From positions 930,001 through 994,000 of the forward strand of contig NZ_JAROCG010000001.1 in NCBI RefSeq assembly GCF_030433645.1: a stretch of DNA of 64,000 nucleotides. The letters are read 5' to 3'. Numbering within the stretch: position 1 is the stretch's first letter; every line of letters starts with the position of its first letter. Both the position numbers and the translations under genes were made by a program. Under the pieces are notes generated by a model that saw only the letters and a program-made list of their open reading frames with translations, searched no databases and had not been told where the DNA came from. Source of the DNA: Arthrobacter burdickii (GTDB lineage Bacteria > Actinomycetota > Actinomycetes > Actinomycetales > Micrococcaceae). Below, in pieces: positions 50,226 to 58,888 of the stretch.

Positions 50226-52025
50226 ATGAACAAGCGCACAGGGCTACTCGCCCTCGCCGTCACTGCCGGTCTCAGCACGTTTTCTGTTGCCCCGGCGTTC
50301 GCAACAGGCCATCTGGCGGAACCTGTCGACCAGGTGTGTGGCGAAGGTACGAGCGGCAAGCAGGACGTTACGGAGTCAGGACTCACCCAGATCTCCATTA
50401 CTGCCCCGCAGGGTCAGCTCATTGCGAGTTACTGCGTCAAGGCCGGTTCCTCCAACCAGGGCAACGGTCCCGAGACCGTGGTTCTGTCTCCCCCCCAGTC
50501 CCAGGTGACGATCAGCCACTCCAGCGGGAAGGACATCTCTCACTACTCCTACGTGTTGGTTCCCGCGCCTGTCGTCGTCGCTCCCATCCCGGAGGGCCCC
50601 GAGGTCCCCGAAACCCCGACCCCGGAGACTCCCGCGGTGCCTACCCCGGAGACTCCTGCGGTGCCTACCCCGGAGACTCCTGCGGTGCCTACCCCGGAGA
50701 CTCCTGCGGTGCCTACCCCGGAGACTCCTGCGGTGCCTACCCCGGAGACTCCTGCGGTGCCTACCCCGGAGACTCCTGCGGTGCCTACCCCGGAGACTCC
50801 TGCGGTGCCTACCCCGGAGACTCCTGCGGTGCCTACCCCGGAGACTCCTGCGGTGCCTACCCCGGAGACTCCTGCGGTGCCTACCCCGGAGACTCCTGCG
50901 GTGCCTACCCCGGAAGCTCCTGCGGTGCCTACCCCTGAGACTCCTGCGGTGCCTACCCCGGAGACTCCTGCGGTGCCTACCCCGGAGACTCCTGCGGTGC
51001 CTACCCCTGAGACTCCTGCGGTGCCTACCCCTGAGACTCCTGCGGTGCCTACCCCGGAGACTCCTGCGGTGCCTACCCCGGAGACTCCTGCGGTGCCTAC
51101 CCCTGAGACTCCTGCGGTGCCTACCCCTGAGACTCCTGCGGTGCCTACCCCGGAAGCTCCCGCGGTGCCTACCCCGGAGACTCCTGCGGTGCCTACCCCG
51201 GAGACTCCTGCGGTGCCTACCCCGGAGACTCCTGCGGTGCCTACCCCGGAGACCCCCGCGGTGCCTACCCCGGAGACTCCCGCGGTGCCTACCCCGGAAG
51301 CTCCCGCGGTGCCTACCCCGGAGACCCCCGCGGTGCCTACCCCGGAGACTCCCGCGGTGCCTACCCCGGAGACCCCCGCGGTGCCTACCCCGGAGACTCC
51401 CGCGGTGCCTACCCCGGAAACCCCGGAGGGGCCGAGTCCCGAGCTTCCCGCTGAGGAGACCCCTGCTGAGGAAATCCCCGCCGGCGAGGCACCCGTCGAA
51501 GAAGTCCCCGCAGAGGAGACCCCTGCCGAAGAGGTCCCCGTTGCGGAGACTCCCGTCGTCGTTGTGCCTGTCGAGGTAGAGGTCCCCGTAATCGTGGAAG
51601 TGCCCACTACGCCGGTTGTCGTCGTGGACACCCCCGACAACGTTCTCCCGGTGCTCGACCATGCAGCGGTCGGTGTCTATTACGAGAATTGCGCCGAGGT
51701 CCGGGACGCACTGGGCCGCTCCATACTCATGGGTGAAGAGGGCTTCCGTGCCGGTCTCGACCGGGACAGCGACGGTATCGGCTGTGAGCTGGATACCGAA
51801 GGAAACCGCACCGAGGGGGGCGCCGGGAACAACACCGGCAACGGTGGAGTCCTCGTGACCAACGATGACAACGGGGCCACTGACAGCACAGGACAGCTTG
51901 CCTACACGGGCACCGACGACAGCATGAAAATTGCCGGGAGCATCGGTGCCGGTTTCCTGGCTCTCGGTGCCGGGTTGATCCGTGCGGGCCGTGGCCGTCA
52001 CCGCGCGGTCAAGGCACAGCAGTAG
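50226..52025 (+). CDS. Cell-wall surface protein with PTPETPAV repeats, Excalibur domain and LAYTG anchor
   Basis: A 599-residue exported protein. Signal peptide about 1-27 ([22 protein letters not shown]). A 75-residue folded domain with two Cys follows, then 33 octapeptides PTPE(T/A)PAV (about 131-394), a Glu/Pro/Val-rich stalk, an Excalibur calcium-binding domain ([13 protein letters not shown]...[10 protein letters not shown], about 478-518), and a sorting signal LAYTG with a hydrophobic helix and [11 protein letters not shown] tail. LAxTG is the motif known for class E sortases. The ATG at 50226 begins the signal peptide; the frame is open 67 codons further upstream without a leader. The repeats likely span the cell wall. 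Confidence 0.88.
   Translation: MNKRTGLLALAVTAGLSTFSVAPAFATGHLAEPVDQVCGEGTSGKQDVTESGLTQISITAPQGQLIASYCVKAGSSNQGNGPETVVLSPPQSQVTISHSSGKDISHYSYVLVPAPVVVAPIPEGPEVPETPTPETPAVPTPETPAVPTPETPAVPTPETPAVPTPETPAVPTPETPAVPTPETPAVPTPETPAVPTPETPAVPTPETPAVPTPETPAVPTPETPAVPTPEAPAVPTPETPAVPTPETPAVPTPETPAVPTPETPAVPTPETPAVPTPETPAVPTPETPAVPTPETPAVPTPETPAVPTPEAPAVPTPETPAVPTPETPAVPTPETPAVPTPETPAVPTPETPAVPTPEAPAVPTPETPAVPTPETPAVPTPETPAVPTPETPAVPTPETPEGPSPELPAEETPAEEIPAGEAPVEEVPAEETPAEEVPVAETPVVVVPVEVEVPVIVEVPTTPVVVVDTPDNVLPVLDHAAVGVYYENCAEVRDALGRSILMGEEGFRAGLDRDSDGIGCELDTEGNRTEGGAGNNTGNGGVLVTNDDNGATDSTGQLAYTGTDDSMKIAGSIGAGFLALGAGLIRAGRGRHRAVKAQQ
50616..51407 (+). repeat. 33 tandem 24-bp repeats encoding PTPE(T/A)PAV
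   Basis: The period is exactly 24 bp through the array; a 34th degenerate unit (PTPETPEG) follows to 51431. Three units (starting 50904, 51144, 51288) read PTPEAPAV. The first unit and those from about 51240 on favour CCC or ACCCCC codons where the inner ones use CCT, which suggests repeated unequal crossing over of the inner block. Because the period is a multiple of three, length change keeps the frame. Confidence 0.95.
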
Positions 52026-52034
52026 CGCACAGGT

Positions 52035-52062
52035 AGGGGCCGGTTCTGACGAACCGGCCCCT
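52035..52062 (+). terminator. Hairpin terminator after the surface protein gene
   Basis: A perfect 12-bp stem (AGGGGCCGGTTC / GAACCGGCCCCT) with a TGAC loop, 9 bp after the stop. The remaining 494 bp up to the LacI gene end (52557) contain no gene I can support; a 62-codon open frame there lacks a ribosome site and any family look. Confidence 0.8.
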
Positions 52063-52556
52063 CTCGAACTCGATGTGCTCGACTCTCCCCGGGCAGGAGG
52101 ACCAAGTGATTGCTGCGGGCCGCAGTCTTCACAGGAAACCTCACGCCGCTAGCCATTGAGATTACTGTCAACTTTCAGCAGGCCGAACACTCCGGACACT
52201 CCGAATGGTCGGCTGACGGCACCGGCTCCGAAGCGCCTTTTAACCCTTCCTGCCTGGACAGCCCCGCCGCGAACCGGGGGCTAGCTGGCAAGTTCTGAGC
52301 CCGAAAATTCTGGGGTAAATCCCCGGCCAGCTGCCGGGCACAACCCCTTTTGCGGGCACTCTCCCGCCAGTTTTGAAAGGCCGGTGATGAACCTTTTGTC
52401 AGGTGGGTGAAGGACCTCGGGTCACCCTCCACGCCCGTCATGAATCGGCTTGATAGAAGGATGCCGGATCTCGACGGGCGGCTGGCCGTGTGTGTCTGCT
52501 TCGCGGTCTGCAGGCTCTCCTCGGTTCCAGTCGACCAATTGCGCCCTTGGCTCCAG

Positions 52557-53588
52557 CTACTCTTTCGCATGAGGCGTGTTTCGTGACGGTGGGGGTCCGG
52601 TTGTTGCGCGCACGATCAGCTGTACCGGTTCCCGGTGATCCGCAGTGGTCGTTCCCGTAAGGCGGGCATAGATTTCGCGCCCCAGTTGGCGGCGATCCAC
52701 TCGCAGGGTTGTCATGGGTGGATCGAAGAGGCGGGACGTGTCCAGGTCGTCGTGGCCTACAAGGGACAGGTCCCGCCCCAGGGCCAGGCCAAGCTTCCGT
52801 GCAACTACGTAAACGTATTGGGCGGAGAAGTCGGAATTGGTGATGATCGCGGTAGGGGGTTCAGGCTTGGACAACGCCTGCTCGATGTTGTGGGCGATTC
52901 CTCCCGCTTCCAGCGGGGTGAAGATGGCACATGGGGCAACCCTGTGGGCTTTGCAGAGTTCCTCGTATGCGAAGTACCGGTCAGCGTCGGACATGATTCC
53001 CGGCGGGGCGGAAAGAAAAGCGATCCGTTCGTGGCCGAACTCCCGCAGATGTTCGAAAGCCTGTGTGACCGCGGAGACAGCATCGGGTGACACATGAGCG
53101 ACACTTGATTCCGATTCGATCGAGGAATTAACCAGGACGAGACGTGAATGAGGGGTTGACTTGGACCAGGGCAGGACAGATTCTGCTGCGCCGACGGGTG
53201 CGATCGCGAGATTGGTGATGCGGCGCGATGACAACTTGCGGATATGGCTGATTTCACGGTCCTGGGAGTAGTGCGAGTCCATGGCGATGATTGTGATGTC
53301 ATCTTGGACAGCTGCCTCCTGCATCCCGGTGAGTACGTCGTTGAAGAAGGGATTGGCGAAGTTGCGGACGATGAATCCGAACATCTGCGCTTTGCCCGTC
53401 CGCAACTCCCTAGCCAGGGGATCAGGTTGGTAGCCCAGTTCTCCTGCTATGCGCAGGATTTCAGCGCGGTTCTTTGGGGAGACGCCCGCCTTGTCGTTGA
53501 GGGCGAAACTGGCCAGTGTCGGGGATACGCCGGCGGCTGAGGCCACCATTTTCAGGGTCACCCGCGACTTCCCGTTCCGGTCCTTCAT
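52557..53588 (-). CDS. LacI family transcriptional regulator
   Basis: A 343-residue LacI-type regulator. The N-terminal helix-turn-helix is VTLKMVASAAGVSPTLASFALNDKAGVS (10-37), followed by the hinge ARELRTGKAQMFGFIV. The sugar-binding core has AIITNSDFSAQYVY and LVGHDDLDTSRLF. A site TCATACGTTTCA (53599-53610), 11 bp upstream of the start, looks like a LacI operator with a central CG, so autoregulation is likely. The targets may include the glycosidase and MFS genes to the right; this is inference. Confidence 0.88.
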   Translation of the reverse strand: MKDRNGKSRVTLKMVASAAGVSPTLASFALNDKAGVSPKNRAEILRIAGELGYQPDPLARELRTGKAQMFGFIVRNFANPFFNDVLTGMQEAAVQDDITIIAMDSHYSQDREISHIRKLSSRRITNLAIAPVGAAESVLPWSKSTPHSRLVLVNSSIESESSVAHVSPDAVSAVTQAFEHLREFGHERIAFLSAPPGIMSDADRYFAYEELCKAHRVAPCAIFTPLEAGGIAHNIEQALSKPEPPTAIITNSDFSAQYVYVVARKLGLALGRDLSLVGHDDLDTSRLFDPPMTTLRVDRRQLGREIYARLTGTTTADHREPVQLIVRATTGPPPSRNTPHAKE

Positions 53589-53653
53589 GGTTCCACCGTC
53601 ATACGTTTCATTCTGCCGTAGACCTAATCGTGTTGAGGTATCGCTCCCGTGCC

Positions 53654-54385
53654 TCAGGCGTTTCCGTATTCCTGCTCGGAGTCTCTGGTGCTCGACCCCC
53701 TGACCGCCACGCTCTCCACCCCCGAAAGTTCCATCAGAGGCGGGATCAGGTTGTGCAGGGGGTGCTTGCCGAGGAAACGAACTTCCATCAGGACCAGCGG
53801 CTTCTCCTCCCCGATGCGCCGGCTTCGCAACACCGCGGAAGTGAACCCCATAGATGAGGCTACTGCGAGTACTTGGCGAAGAACCCCATGGCCGTCCTCA
53901 TAGGTGATGCGCAGGGTGCGCTTCCTGTCCGCTGTCGGAATCTTGCGCACAAGCGGGGCCACGAAGAACAGCGTGAACAGATGGATGACGGTGAGGGCGA
54001 TACCGAGGGACACCATGCCTGCTCCGCACGCCACACCTACAGCGGCTGCCTCCCAGACCGTTGCCGCCGTCGTCAGGCCGCGGACCACGTCCCGTCCCTT
54101 GAATATGACGCCGGCACCAAGAAATCCGATGCCACTGACGATTTGCGCAGCTATCCGGGAGGGATCCAAGTTCACCTCGGAACCAAGGACGCCTGCAAAC
54201 CCATAGGCAGACACCAGAGTGAATGCGCAGGAGCCGAGGCCGACCAGGACATGAGTTCTGTATCCGGCGCTCTTTTGCCAGATCTGCCGTTCGATGCCGA
54301 TGAGGGAACACAGGATAAAGGTCGAGACGAGAAGTGCTATTTCTACGTCAGTCGTGCCGCTGAACAAACCGATGCGTGGGTCCAT
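53654..54385 (-). CDS. MgtC/SapB family membrane protein
   Basis: A 243-residue protein with about five membrane segments in the N-terminal 140 residues and a cytosolic ACT-like C-terminus. The MgtC core is complete: ILCSLIGIERQIWQKSAGYRTHVLVGLGS, then ASQ-type region RIAAQIVSGIGFLGAGVIFKG and TTAATVWEAAAVGVACGAG. MgtC relatives affect magnesium and acid adaptation. It is on the same strand as the metallophosphoesterase and MFS genes, 29 bp from the former, so it may be the last gene of that operon. Confidence 0.9.
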   Translation of the reverse strand: MDPRIGLFSGTTDVEIALLVSTFILCSLIGIERQIWQKSAGYRTHVLVGLGSCAFTLVSAYGFAGVLGSEVNLDPSRIAAQIVSGIGFLGAGVIFKGRDVVRGLTTAATVWEAAAVGVACGAGMVSLGIALTVIHLFTLFFVAPLVRKIPTADRKRTLRITYEDGHGVLRQVLAVASSMGFTSAVLRSRRIGEEKPLVLMEVRFLGKHPLHNLIPPLMELSGVESVAVRGSSTRDSEQEYGNA

Positions 54386-54414
54386 GGTCGCGATACCTCG
54401 TGCTTCCTACGGCT

Positions 54415-56136
54415 TCACTGGTTGGTGCCCAGAGACAACTCGGGTAAGCGGATAAGCCCGGCGAGGCCGTTGAGGGTCGACGATGGCAAGGGGACCAGGA
54501 GATCGGCGTTCCTGTCTGCGGGCTTGCCCTCGGCTTCCAGGCCTCCCACCGAGCCTGCGTCATTGGCTGCGGCTTCCCGGTGCAGTGACGCAAGGTCATG
54601 GAGGTCTGTTCCCCCGGTGGGAGTGACGGGGACGGCGGAATCGATCATGGTGGTGCGGATCCGCACTCCCGCGTTCTTCACAACCGTGAAGTGAACGGTG
54701 CGGAGCTGCACTGGCCATTCGGCCACCGAGCTGGTGGACACCTCCCAAAATCCTCCTCCACCCGTGCGCGGGCGCGGTGTTATGCGGTTCACGTGCGTGT
54801 GTCCGGAGAGCCAAAGCACCACGTTGGGGAAGCGGTGGAGCAGGCGTTCCACATCGGGCGCCAGATACAGGTGCTCACCGTCCGGGTGAGGGGTGTCGTT
54901 GGTCATCGTGGACAGCCCGTGGTGGGAGCAGATCATCACGAGACGGTCCTCGTTGCCGGTACTGACCTCTGTGCCGTCGCCGGCAAGATATGTCGAATGC
55001 ACTTCCTGAAGGCGGTCCTCCAGCCAGCGGTACTGCTTTTCGTTGACACAGCCGTCGACATTGCCCGCAGGGTTGGTGGTGTCGAGGCTGATGACCCGAA
55101 GCCCGGGGACGCCGTCGTAGGCGTAGTAGGCCGTTCCGGTGCTGATGTTCTCGGCCGTGAAGCCATGGCCTTCGGGTACTCCAGTGGTTTCGAAGTGGCG
55201 TTCGATGTATTCCTTCTTGCTGACCATCCGTCGTTCAGGGCTGGCTTCGATGGACATGCTGGGCCCCTGGGATACCCACAGCGGGTCCTCGCAGTAATCG
55301 TTCAACGCATCCGCGCCGTTGTAAGGCCTCGCCGGGAGTGCCACTGGTTTGCGGTTGGCAGTCAGGAAATCGTCATACCCAGCCTGTGCTCGGGCCCGTC
55401 CCTGCACCAGGCAGTCGTGGTTGCCGAAGCAGGTCAGCCAGGGAGCTCCCAGGCCGGCGCCGGTGAACTTCTTGGCGGCGGCCGCGACGGCGCCGGGGTA
55501 GTCGGGATAGCCGTACTCCTGCTTCCAGGTGTCCGCCGAGGCGGGTTCAGGGTTCCAGTACGCGGGGTCACCCGAGCACGTGACAGTTTCCGCCAGTCCG
55601 CCGTTGTCGTGTCCGGGGTCGATGTCGCCGCCGTTCATCAGGGTCAGGTACGTAGCGAGTTCGTTCTCCTGGGCCGAGTCCGTGTTGTCGCCGGTGGTGA
55701 CGACGAAGTCGACGCGCCCTTCTTCACTTTCCCGCCGGACCGTTCGCACAACGGCTTCTACTGCCTGCGTCAACATGAATTCCTGCGGCCTGTATGCCGG
55801 AAGCATCCTGCGCCAGGCGGGTTGTCCTGTGAGGCGCTGCAAGAACTCGACCCGGCTCGGTGAGGCGAGGTCTGCTAACTGGAAGTCAGTGATGTGGATA
55901 AGTCGGGCCAGCGTCTCGCCGTGCCCGGACCACTTTCCGTCGGCGTCCTTGTCTGTCAATTCGTGGCGTCCGACGTGGGGTTCGCCGGGGCCAGGCTCGA
56001 GCCTGCGGTAGCCGCGCTCCTGGGGCGGTGACTTCACGATGGTCGCTTCGGTCGTGTCATTGGCCGGCAGACCACCGCGCTGATCATCATGGGGGTTAGA
56101 CAAGGGAGGACTCGCTTTCGATGTTGATTTCTTCAA
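54415..56136 (-). CDS. Metallophosphoesterase (TIGR03767-like)
   Basis: A protein of up to 573 residues with a calcineurin-like phosphoesterase core. The metal motifs are present in order: IHITDFQLAD, VVTTGDNTDSA, CFGNHDCLVQG, ICSHHGLS and LSGHTHVNR. This matches the actinobacterial family TIGR03767. The start is uncertain: the frame opens with a TTG at 56136, inside the MFS gene, and a GTG at 56037 would give 540 residues. No signal peptide is seen with either start. The tight link to a transporter hints at release or recovery of phosphate or an organophosphate. Confidence 0.82.
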   Translation of the reverse strand: MKKSTSKASPPLSNPHDDQRGGLPANDTTEATIVKSPPQERGYRRLEPGPGEPHVGRHELTDKDADGKWSGHGETLARLIHITDFQLADLASPSRVEFLQRLTGQPAWRRMLPAYRPQEFMLTQAVEAVVRTVRRESEEGRVDFVVTTGDNTDSAQENELATYLTLMNGGDIDPGHDNGGLAETVTCSGDPAYWNPEPASADTWKQEYGYPDYPGAVAAAAKKFTGAGLGAPWLTCFGNHDCLVQGRARAQAGYDDFLTANRKPVALPARPYNGADALNDYCEDPLWVSQGPSMSIEASPERRMVSKKEYIERHFETTGVPEGHGFTAENISTGTAYYAYDGVPGLRVISLDTTNPAGNVDGCVNEKQYRWLEDRLQEVHSTYLAGDGTEVSTGNEDRLVMICSHHGLSTMTNDTPHPDGEHLYLAPDVERLLHRFPNVVLWLSGHTHVNRITPRPRTGGGGFWEVSTSSVAEWPVQLRTVHFTVVKNAGVRIRTTMIDSAVPVTPTGGTDLHDLASLHREAAANDAGSVGGLEAEGKPADRNADLLVPLPSSTLNGLAGLIRLPELSLGTNQ

Positions 56137-57433
56137 GGCTCTTGTTCTTGGTTTCCGGCGCCAGTGTCAGGCAGATCACCAGGCCGCAGAGGCCCACCGC
56201 AGCGAAGAACCAGAGCGCGGCGTTGTTGCCCCAGGCGGCGACGAAGTTCGGGAAAACCAGGACGCCCAGGATGGAACCGATACGGCTGACCGACGTGGCC
56301 AGGCCGGCTCCGGTGGCCCGGACGGATGTGGGAAAGAGCTCCGTGGGATACACGAAGTTCAGAATGCCGCCACCGGAGTTCGCGAAGAGGACTGCGATGC
56401 TGAACAGGCTCACCAGGAAAACGAGCGTCGGCTGCTGGGCGAGGGCCAGGACCACCAGCGCGGCTGTCAGGCCGGAGAACGACATAATGATCAAGGGCCG
56501 GCGACCCCACCGGTCCACGAGATTCATGCCGATGATCGCACCCGTCAGGCCCAGCAGCGCAACACATCCGGAGCCGACGATGATGATCGTCCGGTTGCCG
56601 TTGGCCAGTGGCGCCAGGATGGTGGGCGTGTACATCGAAATGCCGTAGTAGGCAGTGGCATAGCAGAACCAGAAGCCGCACACGAAGAAAGTTCGCTTCC
56701 GCAGGGACGTGGAGAACAGTACCTTGGCCCGGACTTTTGGCGCAGGGACGACGCGGAGGTCCTCGTCGTCGGGCTCTTCGCCGGTGATCGCCCTGAGCAC
56801 TGCCCGTGCGTCATCGGTCCTGCCCTTCGACATCAACCAGCGCGGTGATTCGGGCAGCTTGGAGCGGAGGACGAACACAACGAGGGCGAAGGCGGCACCC
56901 GTCAGAAGGAGTGCGCGCCATGCCCAGTCGCCCAGAGGCGCGACGGCCAGGCCGATGACGTATGCGGCGACGGCACCGACGAACCACATCGCCCCGAGGG
57001 ACGTGCTGTGCATTCCCCGGCGCTTGGTGGAGGCGAACTCCGACACGAGCGTTGCGGAGATGGGGTAGTCGGCGCCGATGCCGACTCCGAGGAGGAACCG
57101 CAGGACGATCAGTTGCCAGACGTCCTGGCTGAAGGCGGTGAGGGCTGCAAAGACGACGAAGGCGAGCAGGTCGATCACGTACATCGCCTTGCGCCCGAAC
57201 CTGTCGGTGAGATTGCCGAGCCAGCTCGCTCCGACGAAGGAACCGATGATGGCGGATGACACTACCAGGCTCTTCTCCAGCGCACTGATGTCCCAGTGCT
57301 GGGCGATCAGTGGAAGCGCCACGGCAATGACGGTCAGGTCGAAGCCGTCAAGGAACGTGCCGCCCGCGGACAGCAGGGTGACTTTACGCTGGAACTTCTT
57401 CACGCGGGGGCTGTCGGATGTAGCAAGCGACAT
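56096..57433 (-). CDS. MFS transporter (sugar porter / aromatic acid type)
   Basis: A 445-residue, 12-helix transporter. GGTFLDGFDLTVIAVALPL in helix 1 resembles the aromatic acid:H+ symporter group; GNLTDRFGRKAMYVIDLLAF and ESPRWLMSKGR are sugar-porter-type motifs, and VDRWGRRPLI marks the second half. GAGAGG precedes the ATG. Two LacI-type palindromic sites lie upstream (57477-57488 and 57512-57523), so it is probably repressed by a LacI protein. The 3' end overlaps the metallophosphoesterase frame. Confidence 0.88.
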   Translation of the reverse strand: MSLATSDSPRVKKFQRKVTLLSAGGTFLDGFDLTVIAVALPLIAQHWDISALEKSLVVSSAIIGSFVGASWLGNLTDRFGRKAMYVIDLLAFVVFAALTAFSQDVWQLIVLRFLLGVGIGADYPISATLVSEFASTKRRGMHSTSLGAMWFVGAVAAYVIGLAVAPLGDWAWRALLLTGAAFALVVFVLRSKLPESPRWLMSKGRTDDARAVLRAITGEEPDDEDLRVVPAPKVRAKVLFSTSLRKRTFFVCGFWFCYATAYYGISMYTPTILAPLANGNRTIIIVGSGCVALLGLTGAIIGMNLVDRWGRRPLIIMSFSGLTAALVVLALAQQPTLVFLVSLFSIAVLFANSGGGILNFVYPTELFPTSVRATGAGLATSVSRIGSILGVLVFPNFVAAWGNNAALWFFAAVGLCGLVICLTLAPETKNKSLEEINIESESSLV

Positions 57434-57476
57434 TTCCAGTACCTCTCTGTAGGTGGAAATCTGTGAAAGTGATGCC

Positions 57477-57523
57477 TACATCGATTTAGGTCGACCGTTA
57501 GAGGTTAGGATTAAATCGATTTA
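57477..57523. promoter_or_regulatory. Two LacI-type operator sites upstream of the MFS gene
   Basis: The perfect palindrome TAAATCGATTTA (57512-57523) and the variant TACATCGATTTA (57477-57488) are 35 bp apart, in the gap between the divergent MFS and histidine phosphatase genes. The central CG and 12-bp length fit LacI-family operators. The sequence differs from the rhamnose operator, so a different LacI protein is implied. Confidence 0.6.
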
Positions 57524-57563
57524 GACGTCAAGGGTGCCATGACATCGAAAGAGGTTGCGGGAG

Positions 57564-58250
57564 ATGCGGCGGATGGGCTACGAACAAGAAGCCAGGGACC
57601 GGGGATGGCGCAACTGCTACATGGTCATGCGCCACGGAGAGAGCTTCGCCAACCTTCGCGGCATCATCGCCAGCAGCATCGAAGCCGATACCCAGCACGA
57701 GGCAGGACTAACCGAAAGAGGCAAGAGACAGGTTCAGGCAGCTGCAGAGACCTCCGGCCTGGGAGCCGACGTCCTGCTGATCTGTTCGGATTTCATTCGG
57801 GCTCGCCAGAGCGCGGACATCCTGGCAGGAGTCCTCGGGTGTGGGACCACAACGATTGATCCACGCTTGCGTGAGCGACACTTCGGGAAATTCGACGGCA
57901 CCGGAGTCGAAAACTACGCGCGGGTCTGGGCCGCCGACTCCAGGGGCGAGCTCACTGCAAGCGTAGAGAGCGTGGAAAGCGTACGCAGCAGGGTTCTGAG
58001 CCTCCTAGCCGAGATCGAGGCCCTTCACTCGGGCCGGGCAGTAATACTGGTTGCGCACGGTGACACACTCCAGATTCTGGAAACGGTCTTTGCCGGCATC
58101 CCACCCAGAGAGCACCGTAGCCTGCAGCCATTGCTCAACGCCGAACTTCGCCAACTTAACTCATGTCGATCGTTCCGGCACCAATCGAACAGCGAAGGGA
58201 GGCTCCGGCCCCAGGACGACCCCGATGAACAGATTCGGCAGGAGCATTGA
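57564..58250 (+). CDS. Histidine phosphatase family protein
   Basis: A 228-residue phosphoglycerate-mutase-like phosphatase. The catalytic motif is VMRHGESFANLRG (about 21-33), with CSDFIRARQSADIL, the acidic ERHFG and the second histidine in VILVAHGDTLQILETV. The frame continues upstream to a TTG at 57555, but the ATG at 57564 (or 57573, with GGGAG 9 bp upstream) is likelier. It diverges from the MFS/metallophosphoesterase operon and shares its control region, so a common phosphometabolite pathway is possible. Confidence 0.87.
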   Translation: MRRMGYEQEARDRGWRNCYMVMRHGESFANLRGIIASSIEADTQHEAGLTERGKRQVQAAAETSGLGADVLLICSDFIRARQSADILAGVLGCGTTTIDPRLRERHFGKFDGTGVENYARVWAADSRGELTASVESVESVRSRVLSLLAEIEALHSGRAVILVAHGDTLQILETVFAGIPPREHRSLQPLLNAELRQLNSCRSFRHQSNSEGRLRPQDDPDEQIRQEH

Positions 58251-58516
58251 ATCACCACGAGGTACAGAAACGCCGAGCAGCTACCGGATATCCTTCACAG
58301 GGGTTGGCGCAACGGCTTCCAATCATCCCTCTTATGCCACCAGAGCGGATCGCCGATAACTACTCTTTTGTCAGGTAGCGGTCAGGTCGAGCCCGGCGAA
58401 ATGGCTGATGAAGGGTGTGATAACGGCGCCAAGCGCCGCATATCTCGTTGCTGTGCCTTCCATTTGAAGACGTATGAGTCGAGGTTGACGGTAGGTGGGC
58501 GTGGGGCTCCGCTGGA

Positions 58517-58813
58517 TCAGCTCACGGCCGAGGTTGCGTGCACCAGGCTGACGAGTTTGGCTCTACGACCCGAGCGAGTAGTGAGAGAGCACATGACCTC
58601 GCTGCCGTCTTCGAGTTGGTTGACGAGGTTTGAGACGGTAGCCGGGGACAAGCCTGTTTCGTGGGCGATTTCGATCTGCGTCATCGGCCCCTTGCTGCGG
58701 AGGACTTGACGGATGAGTTCGCAGTTTCGAGCGCGGAGAGCTGTTTGTGACCCCTGTCCCGGTTGGCGTTGCCTGCTCAAGGCTATGTCGACGTTGCTCA
58801 CGCTGGAGTTCAC
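58517..58813 (-). pseudogene. Truncated ROK-type regulator, DNA-binding domain only
   Basis: A 98-residue frame containing the MarR-like winged helix of ROK regulators: ALRARNCELIRQVLRSKGPMTQIEIAHETGLSPATVSNLVNQLE (26-69) and TTRSGRRAKLVSLV. ROK regulators are about 380-400 residues, with a sugar kinase-like domain after this point; here a stop follows at once and I see no kinase motif (DxGxT) in any frame in the next 260 bp. It is either a degraded regulator or a surviving stand-alone repressor. The adjoining GH3 gene on the same strand is a natural former target. Confidence 0.65.
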
Positions 58814-58888
58814 TCCTTCAGGACAGGCGCGTTCGATGTGACGTGCTGACCGTTGCTGGCCCAGCGGATGGGCGGGCCAACCACGGAT

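Noticed and set aside
50616-51407. Tandem array considered as a CRISPR
   Set aside because: The units are contiguous and coding, with no unique spacers; no cas genes are present.
50376-52001. Long open frames in other frames and on the minus strand across the repeat array (for example repeating RRSLRGRH or GVSGVGTA)
   Set aside because: The 24-bp period without stops keeps every frame open. Only the plus frame from 50226 has a signal peptide, an Excalibur domain and a sorting signal.
52110-52298. 62-codon plus-strand frame between the surface protein and LacI genes
   Set aside because: No ribosome site, no recognisable motif, and unusual composition for this genome.
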